DNA of 64,000 bases from contig NZ_QAAD01000005.1 in assembly GCF_003046625.1 (NCBI RefSeq), positions 124,001-188,000 on the forward strand, read 5' to 3'. The notes under the pieces are model-generated. The model had not been told where the DNA came from. It searched no databases and saw only the letters and a list, made by a program, of their open reading frames with translations. The translations under genes and the position numbers were made by a program. Positions 36,039 to 43,331 of the stretch are shown piece by piece; positions within the stretch are counted from its first letter, which is position 1, and each line of letters begins with the position of its first letter. The DNA is from Mangrovibacterium marinum (GTDB taxonomy: Bacteria > Bacteroidota > Bacteroidia > Bacteroidales > Prolixibacteraceae).

Positions 36039-37994
36039 CTATTTCTTTTGACGATTTATTTTTAGAATTTCCATCGTTGAATTAGACGCGACATCGTAAA
36101 ACCCCTCTGCAAAATTTCTGTCGAACTTACCTTCTTTTGTGTATTTCATCTCGTAAGGACCTTCCGATACATGGAAATAGTAAACTTTAAATGGATTTGG
36201 ATTTAGCTCTTGATTACTAAACAAATCCCTTTTTAGTCCTATAACTTGGGTGCGTCTGATTATATTATCTGAATGTGTTTCGATGATGAATTTTATACCG
36301 TACTCGTCATTAATCTCAAAAAAGAAATCTGCCAATTCGCATTGTAAGGCAGGATGCAGATTTAACTCAGGTTCTTCAACTATCAGGTTAATGCCTTTGG
36401 TTTCTGCTCTGTACAGACGGAGCATGGTTGCTATTTTGAAAAATAGCTGCATTAATTGAAGTGAGCCCATTCCCATATCTGCCAAATGTGTTTCAACCTC
36501 CCCATTTTTTATGAAGCACTCGTAAGCTTCGCCTGAAATGAAATTAATGTCGAATGTATCGCCGATTTCAAAGCGTTTCATCCATTTCTCTACAAAGAGA
36601 TATTCAGGTTGACCTTTCTGTATTTTTAATTGGTAAAATTGGTGTATTGCCTGTCCTAAAGCATTCTGTTTATCGCGTAAGTAGAACAGCGCTGACTGTT
36701 TGGATGGATTTGCCCCTAAGTAGAATACTTTTTTGGTATTCAATAGATTGACGAATCTTGAAATTGACCTTTTAATGTTTTGTCTCTCTGCATCAATGCC
36801 ATTAATCTGCTCAAATTGCTCGTTTTCTTCATCTGATAAAGCGGTAGAATCACCTCTTTTCCCGATATAATAAACACGTAGGTCGTGATTACGGGAAAGA
36901 AAATCACTTACCATTTCTTCCAGGGGACTTTCTTCGGTTGATGCGATTGAAAAGTCCTTTATTGGGTATTCCAAACTATATTCAGTGTTAGATTTTTCTT
37001 CAACTTGCTCTGAAACCTGACTTTCAAGTTCTTTAAGTTTTTGTGTTTGTGAATTTATCTGATTGATAATGGTTAATCCTTCTCTTGACGTTTTGCTTAC
37101 GCTATTCAATTCTTTTTTCAGATAATTGATTCTTTCAACCAATTCACTTGTTAAGACTTTAATATGAAAGAATTTTTCATTTTTCATTTTTAGCTTATCA
37201 AGCTTTTTAAGTTGTTTTATTTGTTGTTCAATTTTCTCAATTACCTGACTTTTTTCAACTTTGAGTCGATATTGTTTTTCAATCTCATGTTGAATTTCCT
37301 TCAGATTGTTCTTTTGGGCGTCGATACTTAACCTTAAATCATTTATTTCGTCTTCAGTATATGATGCATCTTCAACCTTGCCATTTTCCATGTTATGCAG
37401 AGCCATCGAACGCAGTTCAATAACATTCGTTAAAAGACTTCTTTTGGATTCAAGATCTTTTATCTTATTAGTTGCCAGCTCATGTTCGTTTAATTTTTGC
37501 TTTTGATATTCAATGTTTTGGAGCAATTCCTCTTGTAGGTTGTCAATCACAAATGAATCATTGGTTATTTGTGATTGTTTTGCGATGCGAACAAATTCTG
37601 AAACATGGTCGATTAAAAACTCTGTTGCGTTTTGTGCATCTGCTACTTTTAGGGTATGGACATTGGCAAAAGTATAGTCAATACCTTCTTCTGGCCATAA
37701 CGAGATTTCAATAATGAAATCTTCAATTTCAAAGTGGAAATCAATTAATGGTGATTCAGATTCTTGACATAGTGCTCTTTCGTAGGTTACAATATTTGCA
37801 TCGTTCAATGCTTCACCGGCGAACGAAAATGTGTCTTTTTGTTGGTTTCTAAGGTAATCGAATACCAGCAATAGTGCTTTAACTAAAGTTGATTTTCCAG
37901 AATTGTTTTTACCAACCATGAGGGTTATTTCACCTAACTCCAACGGTTCAAGTTTGACGAACCGCCTAAAGTTTTTGAATCCTATATTTTTCAT
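36039..37994 (-). CDS. AAA15/ABC-type ATPase with central coiled coil
   Basis: 651 residues. Walker A GKNNSGKST is at 28-36 in an SMC/RecF-like N-lobe (MKNIGFKNFRRFVKLEP). A long coiled coil (about 165-345) follows. The C-lobe has a signature-like DMGMGSLQLMQLFFKIA, Walker B INLIVEEPELNLHP and a switch histidine in FIIETHSDNIIRR. This is the AAA15/OLD-like group used as sensor in many defence pairs (PARIS, retron or Septu types). No Toprim domain is fused, so the partner at 35020-36036 is the likely effector. First gene of the pair. Confidence 0.85.
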   Translation of the reverse strand: MKNIGFKNFRRFVKLEPLELGEITLMVGKNNSGKSTLVKALLLVFDYLRNQQKDTFSFAGEALNDANIVTYERALCQESESPLIDFHFEIEDFIIEISLWPEEGIDYTFANVHTLKVADAQNATEFLIDHVSEFVRIAKQSQITNDSFVIDNLQEELLQNIEYQKQKLNEHELATNKIKDLESKRSLLTNVIELRSMALHNMENGKVEDASYTEDEINDLRLSIDAQKNNLKEIQHEIEKQYRLKVEKSQVIEKIEQQIKQLKKLDKLKMKNEKFFHIKVLTSELVERINYLKKELNSVSKTSREGLTIINQINSQTQKLKELESQVSEQVEEKSNTEYSLEYPIKDFSIASTEESPLEEMVSDFLSRNHDLRVYYIGKRGDSTALSDEENEQFEQINGIDAERQNIKRSISRFVNLLNTKKVFYLGANPSKQSALFYLRDKQNALGQAIHQFYQLKIQKGQPEYLFVEKWMKRFEIGDTFDINFISGEAYECFIKNGEVETHLADMGMGSLQLMQLFFKIATMLRLYRAETKGINLIVEEPELNLHPALQCELADFFFEINDEYGIKFIIETHSDNIIRRTQVIGLKRDLFSNQELNPNPFKVYYFHVSEGPYEMKYTKEGKFDRNFAEGFYDVASNSTMEILKINRQKK

Positions 37995-38025
37995 CTTGCA
38001 AGGTTAATAATGACTTGTGCAGTGT

Positions 38026-39039
38026 TTATACACAGGTCGAGTATTTTTGATTTAGTGCTTTTATTCTGTTTGCCATGGCTGTTCTAAGAGCCTCTGGCTC
38101 CAATACTTCAATTTTCTCACCGAAAGAAAAAATAGTAGATTCCAATTCGTAATTCAATTGAAGATGTAATACAATTCGAGTTTCTTCCTCATCCTTTTTT
38201 ATTTTCTGTGAACCATGAATGGGCTTTGAAGTGATGTAAGGCAACAGGTCATCATCTGCCTTTAAAACTATCTTTTGTGGTTCTTGTGTATCATCTACCG
38301 ATACTCCAATAACGTCGTCGAAGTAGTCTGAGAAGTCGATTTTTGTATTCGTGATATATTTTGTTTTGCTTTCGCTGATTTCTTGAATGCGGTCGAGCGC
38401 TATGTTAGTGATGTTTCCGTATTCGTTATTCAACCCAAATAAAAACCAACGGTTGTTGTACTGTTTTAAATGGTAGGGATGAACTTCAAATAATAACTCC
38501 TTGTCTGTTTTAAATGGCTTGTAGGTTATTAGCAATACCTTTTTGCCTGCAATGGCGTTGTAGATATCGCCAATATACTCACGCCCTGTTAAAAACGGAT
38601 TTTCTTCGAAGCTCAGAATGTTATCATCTGTTTTCAGATTGAAGGTTTGCTCTAGGCGGGCTGTTATTTCCTCTACCCAATCAAATTGAGGCATTCCTTT
38701 AAAACGGGAAAGTGTTAATAAGGATTCCTTTAATTGTTGGGCTTCCTGCTCGTTTAAAGGTTGACTATTGATTGAAAAATTTAGATCGGTATAGCGGTAG
38801 AACGCTTTTCGACCATCTTTAAAGGATTCGACTGGAGCATCAAAACCTTTTGAATCCTGCATGAATTTTATGTCCTCGTATATCTGACGACGTTTCACCC
38901 CTGATGAATTAGGATCAATATCTAACAAAGCTTCATTACATGCTTCAATTAAATCTTCCATGTAGTATTTTCGACCCGGATTGCGAAAGCATCTATCTAA
39001 AGCTTGGTATCGTATAGTCGCGTTTTTGTTGGTTGACAC
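38026..39039 (-). CDS. WYL-domain transcriptional regulator (intact)
   Basis: 337 residues. The N-terminal winged helix (NATIRYQALDRCFRNPGRKYYMEDLIEAC ... RRQIYEDIKFMQ) is followed by a WYL domain (YNNRWFLFGLNNEYGNITNIALDRIQEI) and a C-terminal WCX-like region. WYL proteins bind a ligand, often a nucleic acid or nucleotide, and repress defence genes. It lies 31 bases before the ATPase gene and eight bases after the XRE regulator, so this pair probably controls the ATPase/hsd block downstream. Confidence 0.88.
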   Translation of the reverse strand: MSTNKNATIRYQALDRCFRNPGRKYYMEDLIEACNEALLDIDPNSSGVKRRQIYEDIKFMQDSKGFDAPVESFKDGRKAFYRYTDLNFSINSQPLNEQEAQQLKESLLTLSRFKGMPQFDWVEEITARLEQTFNLKTDDNILSFEENPFLTGREYIGDIYNAIAGKKVLLITYKPFKTDKELLFEVHPYHLKQYNNRWFLFGLNNEYGNITNIALDRIQEISESKTKYITNTKIDFSDYFDDVIGVSVDDTQEPQKIVLKADDDLLPYITSKPIHGSQKIKKDEEETRIVLHLQLNYELESTIFSFGEKIEVLEPEALRTAMANRIKALNQKYSTCV

Positions 39040-39047
39040 GTTTTCTT

Positions 39048-39332
39048 TTATTTATTGCTCAGATTTTGCTCTACAAATTGCAGGGCTTTCATTGCTGTTT
39101 CTTCATTTTTAATCAGTTCATATACCTGACCAGCCAACCATAAAGTCAGTAATTCGCTTTCAGTAACCTGAAAAAGTTCAGCCAGTTTAATGACTTGTTC
39201 TCGTTTCGCACGCCGTTCGCCCCGCTCAATTTTACTGTACATGGGCGTGTCAATTTCCAATTCAGCAGCCAGTTGGCGTTGGAGTAGAGCTTTCTTTTCG
39301 CGTAGTTCTTTAATCCGCTTCTCCAAAAACAT
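39048..39332 (-). CDS. XRE-family helix-turn-helix regulator
   Basis: 94 residues. The N-terminal lambda-repressor-like HTH is clear (RIKELREKKALLQRQLAAELEIDTPMYSKIERGERRAKREQVIKLAELF). The C-terminal helix (GQVYELIKNEETAMKALQFVEQNL) may dimerise. Small XRE proteins of this kind often sit at the head of type I R-M loci in Bacteroidota. It is the first gene of the regulatory pair; the intergenic stretch 39333-39533 should hold the promoter. Confidence 0.88.
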   Translation of the reverse strand: MFLEKRIKELREKKALLQRQLAAELEIDTPMYSKIERGERRAKREQVIKLAELFQVTESELLTLWLAGQVYELIKNEETAMKALQFVEQNLSNK

Positions 39333-39533
39333 GATGGTTGTATTTATGGACTTGTCAGATTTTGGCTAATTTACTAAAGTAAAGCTAAACATAGAAAAGA
39401 AATAATTCGGAGTTATCAACAGAAAGAGTGGGGGATTTGCAGGATATATGCGATTTCTGGGGTCATCAATCAAACATACCAATGTCAGTGAGAAATAAGC
39501 ATCTATAACATCTGATAACAAGCTATAAAACAG

Positions 39534-39560
39534 AAAAACCGGGTTGATTTCCCGGTTTTT
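39534..39560 (-). terminator. terminator of the replication-module operon
   Basis: AAAAACCGGG (39534-39543) pairs with CCCGGTTTTT (39551-39560) around a seven-base loop. Read on the minus strand it follows the DnaC-like gene and ends in a T run. Confidence 0.75.
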
Positions 39561-39581
39561 CAACAAATAAGCTACGTAAAC

Positions 39582-40244
39582 TTAATGTCTGCGGCTTTCG
39601 CCAGTAATTGTAATAAACGTGCACATTTCTCTGAGTCGATCAACAATGTGCAACCCATAAAACTTACTCAAAGATTCCAGATTGTAGTTTGACGTAAAGA
39701 AAGTTATTCCTCCAGATTCATATCTGATTGGCAAAAGTTCTGCGAAAGGTCTGATATCTTTACCATAAACTTTTATTTCATCTGCTTCCTTGCCCAAATC
39801 ATCAATAAAAAGAGGTTTCTTTCTCAAGTCTTGAATCGGATTCCCATCTCTGCTAACTAACTCAACATAGTCAGTAGCACTGAGTATTCTGACATTTTTA
39901 GAATACTCTTCTTGATTGAAAATCATCAAAAAAGCCTTCATGAGTAATGTTTTACCGGCACCGATACTGCCCATGAAAAAGAGTCCCTTATTGAGATCGT
40001 ATAAGCATGTTTCGTTACAGGTTGCATATAAGTACAGTTGCTTGATCAAATCTTCGTTTTTGGGCGATAATTCAAACCTTCGAGAAATGCCTCTTGAAAA
40101 AAGTAATTGATTGCCATTTCTGACGAGTCTAGAGCAAAATTGATCGTAGCTCACTTTGATAAAAGGTCTACGTCCTGCTATGTTTGTTCTGTCGAATAAA
40201 GGGTTTTTATGGTTTTGTTCCATAATATTAGAAATCTGAATCAT
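39582..40244 (-). CDS. DnaC/IstB-like AAA+ ATPase (helicase loader type)
   Basis: 220 residues. Walker A is GSIGAGKT within LFFMGSIGAGKTLLMKAF. Walker B is FIDDLG in KPLFIDDLGKEADE, and sensor 1 lies in GGITFFTSNYNLESL. This is the size and plan of DnaC/DnaI-like helicase loaders carried by phages and integrative elements. It overlaps the end of the DnaD-like gene by 17 bases if ATG 40244 is used; a start at 40223 would avoid the overlap. It probably loads a replicative helicase on the excised element. Confidence 0.82.
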   Translation of the reverse strand: MIQISNIMEQNHKNPLFDRTNIAGRRPFIKVSYDQFCSRLVRNGNQLLFSRGISRRFELSPKNEDLIKQLYLYATCNETCLYDLNKGLFFMGSIGAGKTLLMKAFLMIFNQEEYSKNVRILSATDYVELVSRDGNPIQDLRKKPLFIDDLGKEADEIKVYGKDIRPFAELLPIRYESGGITFFTSNYNLESLSKFYGLHIVDRLREMCTFITITGESRRH

Positions 40245-40917
40245 GGCTTAAGAATTTAGACGGTTTATTTGATTGTTTTTTTTGCGCAAAATCTGGGCAT
40301 CGTTGAATCCATTTTTTGCCTGCGGCTTTCCAGTCGACCATAGGATTATGGCCAATTTTCCACCCCTGCGAAGTGTAGTGATTAAAGAATTTTTCAGCTT
40401 CATCCTTTGAACTTTTTGATTCATTAAAGAAAGAAATAACTTCATCAGGGGCGGGCGGGATTGAATCATACTCTCCTTTGTTGACCTTGTTTTGTTTGTT
40501 ATTCTTGTTATTAGTGTTGGTCTTATGCATGCCTGTCGATTGTTTGTTGTTGGTCTGTTGATTGCTGTTTTGATAATATTCGTAATTATTAATTGTAATA
40601 ATGGAGGTTAGCTTGCTGTTTTGTTGTGTAATCTTTCCTTCTTTTTCAAGCTCGTTAAAGAAGCGTTTTACTTTATCTCTCGACCAATCCCATCTGCCTG
40701 CCAGTTTTAGCATTGACCACCCCAATTGACCACGTTTGACATCAATTTTACTTCCTCTTACCCGGATAAAACCATCGGAATAATTTGCCAAAACGAGTAA
40801 ATCGACCCATGCTTGCCCCCTTGTAAATGTTTCTGTAAGCCACAGTGGGGATTGTGCTAGTGAACGGTAAAGACAAATCCACCCTGATTCAATATTTATG
40901 CTTTTCCTTGCTGACAT
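40228..40917 (-). CDS. DnaD-like / replication initiation protein of the island
   Basis: 229 residues. The N-terminal winged-helix (GWICLYRSLAQSPLWLTETFTRGQAWVDLLVLANYSDGF ... LKLAGRWDWSRDKVKRFFNELEKEGKI) is typical of phage and element primosome proteins. A low-complexity Asn/Gln/Lys linker (NSNQQTNNKQST onward) leads to a C-terminal part with FFNESKSSKDEAEKFFNHYTSQGW, which resembles the DnaD C-terminal motif. It sits between the excisionase-like and DnaC-like genes with overlaps at both ends, a compact replication module. Confidence 0.78.
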   Translation of the reverse strand: MSARKSINIESGWICLYRSLAQSPLWLTETFTRGQAWVDLLVLANYSDGFIRVRGSKIDVKRGQLGWSMLKLAGRWDWSRDKVKRFFNELEKEGKITQQNSKLTSIITINNYEYYQNSNQQTNNKQSTGMHKTNTNNKNNKQNKVNKGEYDSIPPAPDEVISFFNESKSSKDEAEKFFNHYTSQGWKIGHNPMVDWKAAGKKWIQRCPDFAQKKQSNKPSKFLSHDSDF

Positions 40918-41210
40918 TTTGGATTTTTTAAGTTCATATTCATATTATAGGTAGCAGCGGCGCGACTAATATCTTCTTTCGAGAATCCTCTATTAGCTAA
41001 AAGCCAATCTTCCAGTTCTCGCCTGTCGAAATAGAGTTTCCCGGCTTGTTTGTAATGCGGGATCTCACCCTCCGATGTTTTTTTGTAAATGGTACGTTCC
41101 GCGAGATTCGTGAATTTTGCTGCCTCTTGGATCGTGAATACACGTTTTTGATTGGATAACATTGATTCAATGCTATCCAATTTTTCTGATAGTGAATTAA
41201 AATCTATCAT
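40896..41210 (-). CDS. excisionase-family helix-turn-helix protein
   Basis: 104 residues from ATG 41210 (the longer frame to 41276 has an unlikely hydrophobic leader). It contains the MerR-like HTH_17 fold: VFTIQEAAKFTNLAERTIYKKTSEGEIPHYKQAGKLYFDRRELEDWL. This domain is the common Xis/DNA-binding partner of Bacteroidota tyrosine recombinases. It overlaps the DnaD-like gene by 22 bases. The likely job is directing excision of the island or control of the module. Confidence 0.82.
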   Translation of the reverse strand: MIDFNSLSEKLDSIESMLSNQKRVFTIQEAAKFTNLAERTIYKKTSEGEIPHYKQAGKLYFDRRELEDWLLANRGFSKEDISRAAATYNMNMNLKNPKCQQGKA

Positions 41211-41296
41211 TTTATTGATTTTAAAAATTAATAAAATGATCATGCATGACCTCAAATTTGTTAACGATACAAACATAAGGTAAGGAAACGGTGTAC

Positions 41297-41331
41297 AGTA
41301 GGGAATGTGGGGATGTGAAATATTCCCTGCT
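41297..41331. repeat. inverted repeat upstream of the excisionase-like gene
   Basis: AGTAGGGAAT (41297-41306) faces ATTCCCTGCT (41322-41331), nine of ten bases pairing. It lies just upstream of the excisionase-like/replication genes and could be an operator or part of an origin. Confidence 0.45.
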
Positions 41332-41345
41332 TGAGAATCAATTCG

Positions 41346-42044
41346 TTATAGGTTATTTTGTTTGATTAGAGCTATGGTGTTCTCAATCATTTTTTTGTAT
41401 TTGATATCGTATTTCTTTAATCTGTCGTAGATTATACTTATTCCGTCTTGAAATGTATCACTCCTTTCTGCTTCATCATTTGCCTCTTCTAGTGTATAAA
41501 AGGGAGAGTGTATTTGGATATCAAGTTCTCTAAGCTGTTCACTTATTATAATACTTCTTTTTCGCTTTGAATCAAGAGGTATAATCTCCATGAGAATGCC
41601 AATTGTTTCTGATAAAAAATCTAGACAAAATCGGTTCTGCAAGTTTGCTATTTCAGCTTCCAAATCGCGAATAAGCATAGGTCTTTTTTGTGCATAAGGA
41701 CTTTTGATAAAACCTTGATATGTCTTTGTTAAGTTTCTCCAAGATTGTCTTTCCTCTTGATTAGTATATACCTTTGTGTAGAGTAAATAAATCGCAATAA
41801 TATCGAGTGTTTCTTCATCTAATCCAGTTTTTCTTAATAGGTCAAGGTTGTTTCCCAGTAATTCAATTGGTTTTCCCAGTGACTTAACGATCTGAAACAT
41901 ACGAATTGAACGCTCTTCAAAGCTTTTGCCTGAGAATGATTTCTCATAGTCTTTAGCATCTAGGTCTTCAATTCTTTTTAGTCTGTAGTATTTGTTCTGT
42001 TTTAATGAATGTTCAACTTCTTTTGGGCCATTAGTTGTGCTCAT
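41346..42044 (-). CDS. unknown protein co-transcribed with the integrase
   Basis: 232 residues, mostly helical, no family recognised (MSTTNGPKEVEHSLKQNKYYRLKR; later FCLDFLSETIGILMEIIPLDSKRKRS). No membrane segment. The ATG overlaps the integrase stop by four bases (ATGA), a sign of coupled translation. A role in recombination control is a guess from position only. Confidence 0.7.
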   Translation of the reverse strand: MSTTNGPKEVEHSLKQNKYYRLKRIEDLDAKDYEKSFSGKSFEERSIRMFQIVKSLGKPIELLGNNLDLLRKTGLDEETLDIIAIYLLYTKVYTNQEERQSWRNLTKTYQGFIKSPYAQKRPMLIRDLEAEIANLQNRFCLDFLSETIGILMEIIPLDSKRKRSIIISEQLRELDIQIHSPFYTLEEANDEAERSDTFQDGISIIYDRLKKYDIKYKKMIENTIALIKQNNL

Positions 42045-43132
42045 ATTTCAATATCTGGTAATAAATTAACTGCTTCTCTCTTTTTCTGGTCAACAATCTT
42101 AGCATAAACCATCGTAGTTTTTATTTCGCTATGTCCAAGTAGTTCGGATACCGTAAAAATATCTACTCCGGCATTTAGCAAAAGAATAGCATGCGTGTGT
42201 CTGGCACAATGAAAGGTTATTTTTTTGGGGATACCGGCACTAACGACCCAATTTAAGAGGGTAGCATTATGCCAGCCAGAGTACTTAAGCCCCGTGAAAA
42301 CCCGTTCATGAGGTTTTCCTCGTTCTCCCAAATATTCCAAAGCACTTTCTTTGATCGGTAAATATTCCTGGCGCTTCACCTTCTTTTGCTTAAATACAAT
42401 CTTGTGCCCCTTATCATCTTTTTGCACCTCCGACCAAGTTAATTTTTCAATATCACTCCATCGGATTCCGGTTAAGCAGGAAAATAAAAAGGCACGCTTT
42501 AAAACTGGTATTGAGCACTCTGTGTTTTTTAAGGCTTGTAGCTCATCAATTGTTAAGTGCTGTTTTTCTACATCGTCCGGCTTTACAGACGGTATATATT
42601 CAGCATAATTCTCATGGATGAGCTTCAAACGATGCGCTTCTTTAATCGAAGTTTTAAATTTCAGGAAGTAAGAAGATTGGCTGTTTTGCGATAGGGATTT
42701 GTCTGATTTAGTTCGCGCTTTATTGACCAGGTAATGTTTAAAACCCTCACAAAACTCAGTATCAATATCCTTAAACGTGATGTTATCGCCTTTGTATTTG
42801 ATTATGTGTTGCAGCGTACTATTCCAATTCCCTGCATTTCCATTCGTGTCGGCTTTTTTTCGGGCATCCACCAACTTTTGAAAAAAAGCAATGAAAGAAG
42901 CATCCAGATTGATCGTTTTCGGAAGATGGAATTTGTTTTCACGTAATCCGAGTAGGCGTTGTGCCTTGATATCTTCAGCCAAAGCCAATGTCCGCTTATT
43001 CTCTGATTTGTTTTTGGGATCAAGGTAGAGTTGTAAATATTCCTTCGTCCTTTTACCATCTATAACAATGTCAAGAAATAAGCTTTTTTTTCCACTAGCC
43101 AATTCCTTTTCCCTAATTGTAATTTTAGCCAT
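42041..43132 (-). CDS. int: tyrosine recombinase (integrase) of the mnmE island
   Basis: 363 residues from ATG 43132. An N-terminal Arm-like domain (KITIREKELASGKKSLFLDI) and a SAM-like core-binding domain lead to the catalytic domain with Arg-224 (TGIRWSDIEKL), the HxxR pair His-308/Arg-311 (FHCARHTHAILLLNAG), His-334 (ELLGHSEIKTT) and Tyr-343 (MVYAKIV). All five key residues are present, so it should be active. It is the phage-integrase-like type of Bacteroidota elements. The start region overlaps a cluster of GGGACA/TGTCCC repeats, and it lies about 200 bases from the mnmE stop. Confidence 0.93.
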   Translation of the reverse strand: MAKITIREKELASGKKSLFLDIVIDGKRTKEYLQLYLDPKNKSENKRTLALAEDIKAQRLLGLRENKFHLPKTINLDASFIAFFQKLVDARKKADTNGNAGNWNSTLQHIIKYKGDNITFKDIDTEFCEGFKHYLVNKARTKSDKSLSQNSQSSYFLKFKTSIKEAHRLKLIHENYAEYIPSVKPDDVEKQHLTIDELQALKNTECSIPVLKRAFLFSCLTGIRWSDIEKLTWSEVQKDDKGHKIVFKQKKVKRQEYLPIKESALEYLGERGKPHERVFTGLKYSGWHNATLLNWVVSAGIPKKITFHCARHTHAILLLNAGVDIFTVSELLGHSEIKTTMVYAKIVDQKKREAVNLLPDIEI

Positions 43133-43162
43133 ATGTAGCAATTTACAGTTACTAATGATTTT

Positions 43163-43238
43163 TGTCCCTCGCTGTCCCTCGATCGATTTGGGGGACAGTA
43201 CAGGGACAAATATAGGGTAAAAATAAGGAAAAGGGACA
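43163..43238. repeat. cluster of GGGACA/TGTCCC arm-type repeats at the right island end
   Basis: TGTCCC at 43163 and 43173, and GGGACA at 43192, 43203 and 43233. The same hexamer occurs twice at the left end (13433, 13444). Such direct and inverted short repeats beside a core site and an integrase gene look like recombinase/Xis arm sites and may also control the integrase promoter. Confidence 0.55.
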
Positions 43239-43331
43239 GTAAAACGAACAATTTTTAAATCCTTGAAAAATCGCTAAAAGGCCCTATTTGTAAGGGTTGT
43301 GTAATAATAATGTAAAAGAAAAATCGGATGA

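Noticed and set aside
39366-39566. 66-codon minus-strand frame upstream of the XRE gene
   Set aside because: It overlaps the terminator at 39534-39560 and lies in what should be the regulator promoter.
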